Notes: generated from the sequence alone by a model not told the origin. Shown: positions 48,009 to 59,024, counted from the stretch's first letter. The stretch is 64,000 nt of DNA from Aphelidium insulamus (GCA_036784855.1 JAZDSV010000014.1:248001-312000); one strand, 5' to 3'. Translations and numbers: made by a program.

Positions 48009-48503
48009 TAAGGGTGGGCAACGAGATGAGACGTCTCGCGAGATTCGAGACGACACCGTGGCGACAAATCCTTACCGAGACGAGATCGAGCCAGAGCAAT
48101 CCGTCTCGCGAGACGTCCGCCTCGTTACGGCTATATTACCAGTGAGTAAATTGCGACTGTGTGCTCGATTAAACCGTAGTAAACTGTATAAAACATGTCG
48201 TCTCGAGAAGTGCCAGCAGATTTAGCATGCGGTGATTGAATAAACCGCTCTAGTCTGGCATCCGTTTAGTTCATTACACATGCAGGTCAAGATGTACGAT
48301 CTATATAATGGGTTGAGCGATCAGCAATCAGAATGATTAAACAGTAGTAAACTGTAATAAAACATGTCGTCTCGAGAATATATATGACCTGCCAGCAGAT
48401 TTAGCATGCGGTGATTGAATAAACCGAGACCAGACGAGAAATTTGAGGCGAGACATGATAATACGGCCATTTTTCTCGCGAGACGTCTCGATGCCCACCC
48501 TTA
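48009..48503 (+). mobile_element. hAT-type MITE (non-autonomous DNA transposon)
   Basis: A 495-bp element with inverted ends TAAGGGTGGGCA...TGCCCACCCTTA; the inverted repeats extend over about 30 bp as GAGACGTCTCGCGAGA with a 5-bp insertion in the left arm. The flanking 8-bp direct repeat AAAGATAT (48001-48008 and 48504-48511) is the size hAT transposases make, and GGGTGGGCA ends are common in that superfamily. There is no transposase frame. A perfect palindrome CGTCTCGCGAGACG lies at 48102-48115, and an internal direct duplication at 48167-48247 and 48334-48426. The left target copy overlaps the last two bases of the NTH1 stop codon. Confidence 0.88.
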
Positions 48504-48566
48504 AAAGATATTTACGGTAAATTTAACTATATATGTATATATCTATATAACTGTCTAATAACTGGT

Positions 48567-49628
48567 CTAGTAGTGATGCTTGGGGAGGAATTCGCGCTGC
48601 TCAGGTGTCAGATCTTCTGCTGCCACGACGACCGGCCCGTCTTCATCGTCACTTTCATTATTGTAGGACACATGTTCTTGGTCCACGCCAGCCGTGGTAC
48701 CAACAGATCTGGCCTCGGCCGCCAAGTCCCAATTGCACTCGGAGTGCCGCAGACTGTCTGCCAACTGGAGCATCTGATCCACTAGTTGATGCTGCAACGT
48801 TGATTTATCTGCATTGCTGCCCGCTAGTCGCTGATGTACATTGGAATGGCTGCCTTTGCCGTCTGCACCTTCAGTGCCGACAATGATGGCAAATAGGTGT
48901 TTGACACAGCTGCGGATAAAACTGTCGGCCAGGAAACAGTCGTGCAGGAAATCTGGCGGCAAGTACGCCAGCTGACACCGCAGTGTCTCGATGAACTGGG
49001 AGAAGAGAGCGTGCATGTCTGCTGCCTTCGCGGCGTCGACAGAGTGGCAGAGCAGATGCATCAGCGCTTTCCACTGCTCAAACCCCTCAAAGTTGTACGC
49101 GCACAGCACCACCACGAATACCAGCTGGAATTCGGCGATCAGCTGCCGTGCATCTGCGCACAGTTGTGTCAGCCAGGGCAAAAAGGAGCGAGGCATGAAG
49201 CAGGTAACAAATCGGCAGTCACTTGCCGTTGTTCAGGAACTCGGCAATGGTGTGCCGCAGCAGCCAAGACTTGTCGCGACTGTGCTGCGACCGGGTTTCG
49301 CCCACCGCATCCGCCGGGAAGGAGCGCTTGAGTGGCAGCGGGACAAAGTGGAGCCTGATGTTGGCGTTTGCCTCATTCTGCAGCTCCAGGCCAGACTCGT
49401 CGGGAATCGTGGATGGCATCATGCTGGTCAGCGGGTGGATGAAGTCCAGCTGCGGTGCCATGCCGCGCACGGGTGGCAGCACGCGTGTCAGTGTCTCCTG
49501 CGTGATGGCGCTAGTGAGCGTCTGCCACCTGTCGACAACAGCGGTGCTTTGCCCATCAGCAGCTAGTGGATAAGGCGCAAGGGAGGCATCCATGCTGCAC
49601 AGGTCTGCCAGCAAGAGTGTCAGTGGCA

Positions 49629-49669
<41 letters not shown>

Positions 49670-50107
49670 TGCCTACATACTTGGCCTGTAGCGCTCAAAG
49701 TCGGCGTCAATATCGGCATAGGAGCGGCTGCACTCCACAACCATCACGTCCTCCACGTCCGGGTCCCAACGCACCACCAGCACCTCGCGCGGGCGGTAAA
49801 AGTGAAAGAAGCCCGACCGCTGCCCAGACCGACCGACCAGACTACATATGCAGCAGCACCGTCAGTAGGTGAGCATATGCGCACGCGTCACGCACTTGAA
49901 GTGGAAGAAGTGCAGCCCCGGCGGTACCAGCTTCATGCCGCGGAATCGTGTCGCGTCCACGGTCCACGCGTGCAGGTCCACGCCGAATTCCAGTGCGGTG
50001 GGTTGCGCACTGGCAGGCACGTTCCCCGCGCCCAGTGTGCCGGCCGTATCGGCTCCTAGCACGATGAGGAACGCGCCCGACTCCCAGCGCTGCATGATCT
50101 CGGTCAT
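48567..50107 (-). CDS. AAR2: AAR2 splicing factor (U5 snRNP assembly)
   Basis: Exons from ATG 50107 to TAG at 48567. N-terminal domain: IMQRWESGAFLIVLG, FGVDLHAWTVDATRFRGMKL, VPPGLHFFHFK, SGFFHFYRPREVLVVRWDP. C-terminal helical domain: FQLVFVVVLCAYNFEGFEQW and LAYLPPDFLHDCFLADSFIR, ending in an acidic stretch with DGPVVVAAEDL, the counterpart of the PVVVELPEG end of animal AAR2. AAR2 holds Prp8 during U5 snRNP assembly in the cytoplasm and is swapped for Brr2 in the nucleus. A CA dinucleotide run of about 40 bases (about 49630-49670) fills one intron. A longer N-terminus beyond this ATG is possible but not needed. Confidence 0.9.
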
Positions 50108-50244
50108 GGCAGCGATGTTACTGTCAGCTCCGCGAACAGACGACACCAGTGCTTACATGCAGCATAGATATGTTTCCACAGACAGGCAGATCGGCAGGCA
50201 GGCAGGCAGATAGACAGGCGGGCGGGCACAGCGGCTTCTACTAT

Positions 50245-51643
50245 TTATTGGCGACAGGTGGCGAGGATGGCGGCCGCTCCTCTCGCACACAAATCTTCGG
50301 CCGCCCGTATGCCAAGCTGTTCGGCCAGCGCCAATGCTTCGGCGTCAGATGTTTCGGCGGGGATAGCAGTGCGGCAACTGACCGTCAGCGCCGCCACGCC
50401 ATCCACGCTGCACACTATAGCATCCAGCTGGAGAGTGTTCTTCCGTCCGCTATGGTCTTGACCGCGGTTGCCGGTATTGCTCGCAGCGGCGGGCAGCGCG
50501 CAAGTCTCGGGCGACGACGATGGGTATGTATGTGTGTGTGTGTGTGTGTATGTGTGTGTATGTATGTATGTATGTGTGTGTATGTGTATGTGTGTATGTA
50601 TGTGTGTATGTATGTATGTATGTATGTGTATGTATGTATGTATGTATGTATGTATGTATGTATGTATGTATGTATGTATGTATGTATGTATGTATGTATG
50701 TATGTATGTGTATGTATGTATGTATGTGTGTATGTATGTATGTGTATGTATGTATGTATGTATGTATGTATGTCTATATGTATGTATGTATGTACCTTGC
50801 CCCATTGTATGTATGTGTATATATATAATGTCTATAGCTGTGTGTATATGCATACAAACAGATATATATATATGTATGTAGTGTATCTCACCGCCAAACG
50901 GGTCAAGCCTCTCCGACACGCGATGAGTCCATCCCATGCGCTCCATTCCAGCATGTGCCAGCACCAGTGCAGCATACTCACCTTCGCCGGCATCCAACTT
51001 TCCCAGACGAGTGTTCAAATTGCCTCTCTATCCGAGTGTGAACTGCACGCTGAAGTGCTGGGATCATAGTATCACGGCATACAATGTCGCGAAAGCACAG
51101 CTGCGGATAGAGACGTTTCAATTGGGCGGCGCGACGCACGCTGCTCGTGCCAACGTGGCTCCCGGTTGGCAGATCTTTCAAGCCGGTGAACTTGGAATGC
51201 TCACGCAGCACCACGCAGTCGGCCGGGTCAGCGCGTTCCAATATGGCGCCGATTCCTACATGATATGCAAGTTACTATACTACACAAATAGTGAACACCA
51301 CATCGACGTACGCAAGCCATCGGGCAGAGTGGTGGGCAAGTCCTTCAGACTGTGCACCACAAAGTCCACGCGGCCATCCAGCAGCGCTACCTCCAGCTCC
51401 TTTGTGAATAGAGCTTTGGCGCCTATTTGATGCAGAGGCTGAGCGATATTCTCGTCGCCTATGTGCGCGTTATCGCATTAAGGTAACACCCTATCCTATA
51501 CAAGTGCCGGGTGTACCCGCGGTGGACATGGCCACAATGCTGTACTCTTGAGTGGCATCTAGCGCACGCAGTCTGTCAATAACGAAGCGGGTCTGCGTAA
51601 TTGCCAGCTCCGACTTGCGCGAGCCAACGTTTATCGTCGCCAT
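50245..51643 (-). CDS. HMBS: Porphobilinogen deaminase (core segment missing)
   Basis: The gene starts [20 protein letters not shown] and shows the family blocks [64 protein letters not shown] and [14 protein letters not shown] 36-nt exon at 50796-50831 codes the GQG motif. The last exon (from about 50518 to TAA at 50245) resumes at [12 protein letters not shown], whose cysteine aligns with the dipyrromethane-cofactor cysteine, and continues to the C-terminal domain. The 45-50 residues that should lie between (the ALAIE to ERAFL part) are absent: 50519-50795 is only TATG repeat. Either the assembly lost an exon in the repeat or the gene is broken. The enzyme forms hydroxymethylbilane in heme synthesis. 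Confidence 0.88.
50524..50794. repeat. TATG/TGTG microsatellite in HMBS
   Basis: About 270 bases of TATG with interspersed TGTG and TG, the longest simple repeat in the window. It lies exactly where the HMBS gene lacks coding sequence. Reading frames through it (MYVCMYV and [10 protein letters not shown]) are spurious. Confidence 0.95.
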
Positions 51644-51719
51644 TGATTATGGATGTCTGTCTGCTTACCTTGTCCTTATACACAGACACACACACACAGA
51701 CACACACACAGACAATACG

Positions 51720-53893
51720 ATGCAGATGCCGCCGCCGCTTGGCGTCACACCCCCAATATCTGTTGCTGGGCCGAGCGCGCGTGACCTTGAGCTGTCTACG
51801 TCCCTGATGGAATGCCTACGAGATTTTGGTGTATTTGAGGGTGAAGATGAGGCGCGGACGCGGTACGTGGCGACGGCTAAGAGGGTTTTTGACCGCAGCT
51901 AATGCCATCGCGCCACTTGCAGCGAACGGGTCCTGTCGAGGCTTAACCAGATGGTCAAGCAGTTTGTGCGACGTCGCGCGCTGGCCAAAAATCTGCCAGA
52001 GGTTATCGCCGACGAGGCTGGTGGCAAGATTTTCACCTTTGGATCGTACAGGCTGGGCGTTCATGGAGCCGGTATGTATTGAAGTGTATCTATACCTATA
52101 TCTATATAGATATAGATATAGATATTGATATATAGAATACGTTCTCTGTAACATTATGCAGGTGCCGATATTGATACTCTTTGTGTGGTTCCCAAGTTTG
52201 TTTCGCGCGAAGACTTCTTCTCCGACTTTTGCCAGAGCCTGAGTGCCGTGACAGAGATCTCGGAACTGACCCCTGTGCCCGACGCTTACGTGCCACTGGT
52301 CAAGATCTGCTTCTCGGGCATTCAAATCGATCTGGTGATGGCGCAACTGAACTTATCATCCATACCCGACACGCTGGAACTGCTGGATGACAATTTGTTG
52401 AAGGACTTGGATGACCGATGTGTGCGCAGTCTGAATGGTTAGTGTGTATGCACTCTTATGGATACCATACATACATATATACATTATGTAATACAGGTTC
52501 CCGAGTCACTGACGAGATTCTGCGCCTGGTTCCCAATATTCCCGTATTTCGCACGGCGCTACGTGCTATCAAGCTGTGGGCAAAGCAGCGTGCAATATAC
52601 GCCAATGTGCTGGGATTCCTCGGCGGCGTGGCGTATGCCATTACTGTGGCGCGCGTGTGTCAATTGTATCCATGCGCGTCGGATTCGATGATTGTGGCCA
52701 AATACTTTTCCATCATTGGACACTGGCCGTGGTCTGCGGAGAAACCCGTGCTGCTTAAAGATATCGTGGATCGCCGGTGGAGATTCCGCGTCTGGAACCC
52801 AAAGACAAACCCGTCTGACCGCGCCAATCGGATGCCTATAATCACGCCGGCATACCCGGGAATGTGTTCCACCTACAACGTGAGCCAGTCCACGCTCAAG
52901 ATTATGACCGCGGAGATGCTTCGAGGCGAGGAGGTGTGTCGTCGTATAATGGACGGGACTGCAAAATGGAGCGAGCTGTTTGAGCCTCACCGGTTTTTCA
53001 GCCGGTACAAAAACTACCTGCAAGTGGTGGCGTCCGCCAACGGAGACCAGGCGCACAAGATGTGGAGCGGCTTTGTGGAGTCCAGGTTGCGTCAACTTGT
53101 TGCCAAGTTGGAGTATTTCGACGTTTTCAACGCGGTGCACCCATTCATCCGTGGATTCGAGTCCAAGAAGCCAATGTCGGTCGTCACCGCTGCTGGATCT
53201 TCGGTTAATGATGGAAATACTCCCGAAGATTCAAAGAAGAGTGTAGAGTTGCCGACGACTTGCAACACCGACATCAAGGCAGACATTGACTCGTCAACCA
53301 CACCAATATCCGCGCAAGTAGATAGCGAGGTTGCAAGTGCAGACAATGCCGCGAACGACGAGCCGTCCACTAGCCTGCCACAATTCACGTATTCTACTAC
53401 ATTTTACATTGGCCTGGATATCATTAAACTGGCTGGGGCGCAAAAGTATGATCTTCGCTCGCAGGCACTAGAGTTTACAAATTTGTGCAAAGAGTGGCCT
53501 GGCTTTGATTGCTCTGCCGGAATGGATGTTCGCATACGCTCTGTCAAACGGTATACTTATATACATATAATATATATCTATATATATATATATATATATA
53601 CTTATCTGTATATTTGTTTGTGTGTCTACTGTCTTGATGCTATTTTACATTGATTCGTCTTAATATAGTTGGCTTCTTATTTTACATTGATTGTCTTAAT
53701 ATAGTTGGCTTCTTATCCGTTATTCTACCACTAATTCATGGTCCACGCCAGGTCAAAACTACCGGCCGAAGTCACCGGCACCAGCATCCAGCCTGAGAAG
53801 GAGGAAGCCGGCACACCACAAACAGGGTCCAAACTCAAGGCAGATGTTGTGGAGGCGGACGGTGTTAAGCGGCAAAAGAAAGAAAATAAATGA
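51720..53893 (+). CDS. PAP1: Poly(A) polymerase
   Basis: Multi-exon gene, about 640 residues, starting MQMPPPLGVTPP. The catalytic nucleotidyltransferase region is intact: [22 protein letters not shown] with the GS and DID residues, and the third aspartate in IQIDLVMAQL. Then NGSRVTDEILRLVPN, FRTALRAIKLWAKQRAIYANVLGFLGGVAYAI, MPIITPAYPGMCSTYNVSQST and an RNA-binding domain (WSGFVESRLRQLVAKLE). A low-complexity Ser/Asp insertion is at about residues 480-540, and a basic nuclear signal (GVKRQKKE) is at the end. A perfect AATAAA (53885-53890) overlaps its own last codons; the stop TGA is 53891-53893. The last intron has a TA run and a direct repeat (about 53641-53716). Confidence 0.96.
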
Positions 53894-55943
53894 CCATACG
53901 CGTAAATGTGCTTATGGAAGAGTGGCCTCCGCCTCAAGGCGCGGCTGCCAGCACATGCCAGCTGATGCGCGAATGGGTGCGTACAGCCCACTTGTCCAGT
54001 ACACACACACGCGTGCACATTGCTAATGCTGCGCTGCAGCGTCTGAATCTGGCTTGTGCTGCGACGGTGGGCAATGGGGCGGCGGCGCGACAACTACTCT
54101 TTCTGGCGCTGGGAAATTGCATTCACGTCCACGTCACCGAGGCTTTGGACGTCTTGCTGTCACCCCGATGGCCGGCTGTCCCAGATATAACGCTGTTGCA
54201 CCCTAGGCCCATTCAACCGCCGCCACAGCAAGCCACTGACCATTCGGCAAGTGTACTCCCCATATGTCGTCAATACTCATGGGTAAATGCGCACAGCGAG
54301 CCCCCTTCAATGCCATCAAAATCGGCTGGCTAGGAGAAGCTCAAGTACTGCTAGCAGTGGATGACGCGGGACAAGTCATGTACGCTTATACAAGTTTTGG
54401 CTTATAGATGTTGGTATTTATCTTCAGTGTCTGGTTCGTGGAGACGTTGACTACACGTGCGCCCCTCATACTCGAGAGTCATGGCAGTGGGTGGTGCGTG
54501 GATGCCCACGGACCGCGGCGCATTCTCGCCTGTGGCACCAACGATCACGTGGTGACAGTGTGGAATCTGGCCGCTGACACTGATGGCGCTGGTGGCATCG
54601 ACCTGTTGGGACACCAGCACAACATTCCCTGTGTAGGCACGCTCATCGCGAGTGATCTGCGCCTTGATGTTAATGCAGAGTTGTAGCCATCAGCCCATGC
54701 GGAGATCTCATTGCGTCCGTGTCGGTAGACGGTTCGCTGCGTGTCTGGCGGTGGGAGACTGCGCAGTGCATACACGCCGAGTTGTTGTCACCGGAGCCGC
54801 AGACTAGTGTTTCCGGCTGGTATGTATGGTCGTGCACTGCAATTGTGGCAGCACCAAACATCTCTTTACCGCGGTAGGGGATGGACGGTGCAGTTTGTGC
54901 GCAAGGATAGTTGTCCCCTGGTTGGTGAGGGCGATGGTGGTACAGTTCTGGAGCCGGCTATCAATACTTCCCCGAAAAAAAGTGTTGAGCGACAAAGTGG
55001 CGATGGCTCGAGGCTGGTGCAGAGGCTGGTGCGGTTCTTGCGAACCGAGAGTCAACTGCAGGCACCATGGATGTCGGAGACTCCAAGAGTCATGGAGACG
55101 TATGGCATTCAGGGTTTGAATCGCTCGCAAGATCACCTGGCTGATGAGAACGACTTATTGTCGGACTCTGATTCAGCCGGCATTCTTGGACGTGCAGGGG
55201 AAGTGGCTCGCCTACCGCCAGAGTTCAAGGGATATGAGGATACCGCGGCTTCCAGTAGTCATGCGTCACCGTACTTGATATTGTGCAGCACACAACGCGA
55301 CATTCATCTCTACGATCCGTGGTTGGCCTTGTCCCCAGTACTGAACCCGTTGCTGTCTACGAGGTTGGCCTCCCTCTTGGATGCCTCGGTGAACATGCAA
55401 CCGGTTGTGGCGCACTCGTTCGCCGAGTCGACGAGTTTGACCGATTCAATTAGTCAAATGTCTGACTGCTCGAATCGAGTGGTGGTGTTTACATCGTCGG
55501 TTCCTCATCCGCTGTACTGCCGTCACCCAGCACCGCTGTCGCATGAGGAACGTGCAATGCGGTGTCATCGTATTCTACACAATCCACACAGTCGGATAGC
55601 ATTTGCATTCCCCATCATGTCTAACAACCCGTCTCCATCGCACAACTGTCTCTGCTCCCGGCGATTGTTGGAGTTGACGGGGCTACTTGTGTTTGCCGAT
55701 CAAGGTGGCCAGGCCATGCTGATTCGAATTGTGCGCACTGCCGGCAAAGATGTGTATAGTTTGGTACGCGAATGTTATTTGCCAAGCGACTTGCCGCCAT
55801 GCTCGCCGCTTGCTGCCGTGTTTTGCACACACTGCTGCACCATGGACAGTGCACCGGCATGGAGGCTCTATCTATTGTACTTGTCGGGACACATGTCTTG
55901 CTTCGAGATGGTATCTGATAGTTCAAACAACTTGTGCATGTGA
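53890..55943 (+). CDS. WD-repeat protein, CRT10-like
   Basis: The reading frame begins at ATG 53890, overlapping the poly(A) polymerase stop as ATGA, or at the in-frame ATG 53914. Exons follow with introns near 54247-54296 (GCAAGT donor, GC-AG), 54378-54425, 54632-54684 and 54822-54879. WD-like blocks include VLLAVDDAGQVIVWFVETL, GWCVDAHG, LACGTNDHVVTVWNL, LLGHQHNIPS and IASVSVDGSLRVW. A long C-terminal part has SPYLILCSTQRDIHLYDPW and a final LYLLYLSGHMSCFEMV. The order fits the fungal CRT10 family, which is linked to control of ribonucleotide reductase genes; that link is an inference from family resemblance. Length is about 600 residues. Confidence 0.7.
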
Positions 55944-56257
55944 AGCATGAATATAGAAATTTTAGTTTTGAGCTCCAGTGGAACTTGTACTTGGAGTGAC
56001 TGACGTAAGTGAGGTTAGGTATTTCTGATGTGCTGCATTGTAATGCAATTTTAGCGCGTAGCAGAGGCACCATCATTCATTCAGGCAGGCTATTATCCAC
56101 GTACATATAATGTATTTTAAGAAACTTCAATCATTGTCATTGGCGTGAAATAGCGCCACCTTATCGCAAATCACGATGGCAACAAATCAAAAAAAAACTT
56201 GCCAGTCGTCAAGGATTCGGCGGCAGTGCACTGGGCGTTCATAACACGCAGCCTCCA
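55944..56257. other. Intergenic, no gene seen
   Basis: About 310 bases between two plus-strand genes. Unique sequence, with a short run of A near 56190. An open frame that enters from here into the next gene is in the wrong frame for its first exon and is rejected. Confidence 0.5.
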
Positions 56258-57602
56258 ATGTTGTACTCGTGCAGCAATGAGGTCGGGGCTAGCGGTGGCG
56301 GCGATGCTGCGCCATCTCGATTTGCACTACAATCGCCAGTGGGAGCTGCGGGCGGGAACAGGCGCTACATTGTCTACCTGGAACCGGACAAGAGCTCCGA
56401 GCTGTACACGTCCATCCAGCGATTTCTCGCCGTTTCGCGGCAGAAATTTGGTCCCAACGAGGCACAGTTGGTATGTTGCATGTATCGCGCGTTGTGCGTA
56501 CTCGCAGCTGACATATATTATCTTTCTTTGTCCACAGTACCATCCGCACTGCTCTGTGACTGGTTTCTTCCAGCTGCCGGCACTGCCCCGCTGCACTGAA
56601 TCGTGTCAACGCCATGAACACTGTGACTTGATCGTGGATGCGGTGGCGGAGGAACGGTGGTGGCAGTGGTTGGAGTGGAAGTGCAAGGCTGCGCTTTCAG
56701 CCGCCGTGCAGACCGCGCTACCGGCGGTCTGCGGCACTGAACCGCCGGACTGCGCAGGCCACGTGCAAGTTATGGGAATTGTGCCGCCGGACATCTCACC
56801 AACAAATCTGTCCATCTCCCTGCGCGTGGACGAGCGTCTACGCCGCATCGCTGCCGACTTTCAACGCGGCGTCACGTCACTCATATTCGACACTGTGGCC
56901 ACGGTGCTATTCGCAACCTGTCAGCCGTCATCCCGCGTTAGCGGCAGTGGATCCCCTCCTACTTCTCCTATCGCTATCCCTGCGAAAAAGCCGGCGCCAC
57001 CGTCCGCCATTACTCGCACGCCAGACATGGTGTCGCTGCTGAGCGAGTGTGACCACGTCACCTGTCCATCGGCAAACTATCCGTCCCCCGACAACACATA
57101 CGCTGGCAGTGAGCCAGTCGTTTCCCTGCTGCCGTCATTCGCCGGTCCGAATGATGGTAGTGCTGGTGGTTATTGCTTTAAGGCGGCCCGGTGTCATAGG
57201 TGCTCCCAGCAACAATGCTCCGATGAGGAGCATGCATTGCGCACACCTGCTCTCCCGGAGCATGAAATTGCCAACATATCGAGCGATCAGGCGTCAATTG
57301 TGCGCCACCTGTCCCACCCATCATTCCACATCCGCACCAAACCCATGGACCACATATCGCTTGCCTACTGCAACAAGCATATACCTCTCTCTGCCACAGA
57401 TGACTGCCATTCCATATCCCTGTCCACGATGCAAGGTCTTCGCGAGCTGGCTCTCGAGATGATTCGGCTGCCACCGACATTGCGCGTACGCTGGAGACTT
57501 GTGCTGTACCGGTGCGAGTACAAGAGCACTAGTCTGGACCGGCCGCACATTTTTAGCCAACTGGCAGAGTGGCCGCTCGGCATCAATTCATTTGGCACGT
57601 AG
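56258..57602 (+). CDS. 2H-phosphoesterase-like protein
   Basis: Two exons, 56258-56470 and 56538-57602, give 425 residues. The first exon ends with RRYIVYLEPDKSSELYTSIQ and RFLAVSRQKFGPNEAQL, and the second begins YHPHCSVTGFFQLP. HCSVT and, 270 residues later, DHISLAYCNKH carry the two H-x-S/T motifs expected of the 2H phosphoesterase fold (RNA ligase/cyclic phosphodiesterase kin). The spacing is far longer than usual because of a Pro/Ser and Cys-rich insert (CHRCSQQQC). It ends with RVRWRLVLYRCEYK and a Trp-containing tail. Substrate unknown. The call rests on the two motifs and predicted strands; another fold is possible. Confidence 0.6.
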
Positions 57603-57658
57603 CACCACTAGAATGCATTGAACATAATCACTAGCCGTATATATTTATATGTTACGTC

Positions 57659-58903
57659 CTAGAGTCCGGCAGCGAGTATCCGGCGGTATAGCGAACGCGT
57701 TTCATCGTCCATCATCTCCTCCATGCGTCCGCCGCGGGAGACTGACCGTGACAGTGGCGCGTAACTTCGGCCCGCGGCAAATTCTGCCGCCGCCTGCGCC
57801 CTCTGTGGTGATACGTCGACAATGGTTGCACGGCGGGACAGTGAGCGCCCCAGAGGCTCGTTGGTGTGTAGCGCAGTCGCAGTGCGTCGACCGCTCACTT
57901 CAGTGATGGAGGCGAACTCGACTGGCAACGGCACCTCTGAACGCGGGGTGATAATAGCACCCTTTTCTGTCTTTATGCGCCGTAGCATGCGCCGAAGGAA
58001 GCCGGGTCGGGATGATTTTGAACGTACGTCATCACGCTGTTCGGAAAAATCAAAATTGGAACGCTCCGTGTCAGTCGGTGTGGCGCTGCCGCTTCGGACC
58101 GACGATGCGTCAGTGTCATCCGGGACATTGGCTAGGGATAGCAGTCGGGCAAGCACGGCCCGTTTGCTGTTGGATGGAGATGGCGACACGTGCATAGCGG
58201 GTGCAGGCTCTTCCACGGAATTATTAAACTTCAAGTGGCAAACGGCATTTTTTAAGCTGAATACCAGCAAGTTGAACTTGTCATCGCCGCGCACTTTGAA
58301 CAATATACCGGAACCATTCTTTAGTCGCAGCATGAACACACCGCCGACTTGCTTGATGCGCATGCCGCCGCCTAACTTTCGTTTCGCACTGGCATCCACT
58401 GACAGCAACATTAACGCGCTATCCGATGCCAAATCGTTTGCGATATCCAGCGTCCACAGTGGCAATCTATAGTGTTTTCTGGGTATTTCCTCGTGTGCAG
58501 TACCGAGCGCTATTTGGAGCTGAAATTTGTCGGTAGGCGTGGATGCAAGCGGGGATTTTAGTAGAGGTGTCGTGCCGCGTGTGGACAGTGACTCGCCACA
58601 CACAATCTCAGCAGGAGGATAAAACATGTCGGAACACCTGGTGAACATTTGTCCATCGCCGGGTGCCAAAGCGTGACTAGTAGTTGGCTTTGGTGGTACG
58701 CACGGGAATTTGGGCCGTGCCAAGCATGTCATGTATCGACCGTTGAAATGGACTTTTACCTTTTCCCAGTGACTATTGCTGTCGTCGCGTCGCGGGCGAT
58801 GAAGCAAATTCCCGTCGCCAGTAAAATCCTCTGCCCTTACCACTCTAATAGCGGCAGAGAATGAATATACCATCTCGCTGTTGACCGCATGCATTAATGT
58901 CAT
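57659..58903 (-). CDS. Unknown intronless protein
   Basis: A single open exon of 414 residues, unusual here because nearly all other long genes have introns. The N-terminal third (YSFSAAIRVVRAEDFTGDG, HWEKVKVHFNGRYMTCLAR) looks like a beta-rich, C2- or PH-like domain, followed by GGGMRIKQVGGVFMLRLKNGS, and a Ser/Arg/Pro-rich C-terminus with possible phosphosites (RSGSATPTDTERS). No signal peptide or membrane segment. It converges with the 2H-phosphoesterase gene with 56 bases between stops. I do not recognise the family; a retrocopy or simply a short-history gene are both possible. Confidence 0.6.
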   Translation of the reverse strand: MTLMHAVNSEMVYSFSAAIRVVRAEDFTGDGNLLHRPRRDDSNSHWEKVKVHFNGRYMTCLARPKFPCVPPKPTTSHALAPGDGQMFTRCSDMFYPPAEIVCGESLSTRGTTPLLKSPLASTPTDKFQLQIALGTAHEEIPRKHYRLPLWTLDIANDLASDSALMLLSVDASAKRKLGGGMRIKQVGGVFMLRLKNGSGILFKVRGDDKFNLLVFSLKNAVCHLKFNNSVEEPAPAMHVSPSPSNSKRAVLARLLSLANVPDDTDASSVRSGSATPTDTERSNFDFSEQRDDVRSKSSRPGFLRRMLRRIKTEKGAIITPRSEVPLPVEFASITEVSGRRTATALHTNEPLGRSLSRRATIVDVSPQRAQAAAEFAAGRSYAPLSRSVSRGGRMEEMMDDETRSLYRRILAAGL

Positions 58904-59024
58904 TGTGTGTTGAAGCAATTTGTGAAATACGAAAAAGCGTCAAATGCGCCATATTAACGCGATTTGCTCACGCGTTACATCTAGGAGTCTCCTGATCATT
59001 CCCTTTTTAAAGATCGTTACGCAA

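Noticed and set aside
50149-51069. Long reading frames made of MYVC or THTYIH repeats on both strands
   Set aside because: They are translations of the TATG microsatellite in all frames and have no protein-like composition outside it.
56199-56537. In-frame upstream extension of the second exon of the 2H-phosphoesterase-like gene
   Set aside because: The first exon at 56258-56470 in another frame joins perfectly through GT-AG sites to give the conserved GPNEAQL-YHPHCS block.
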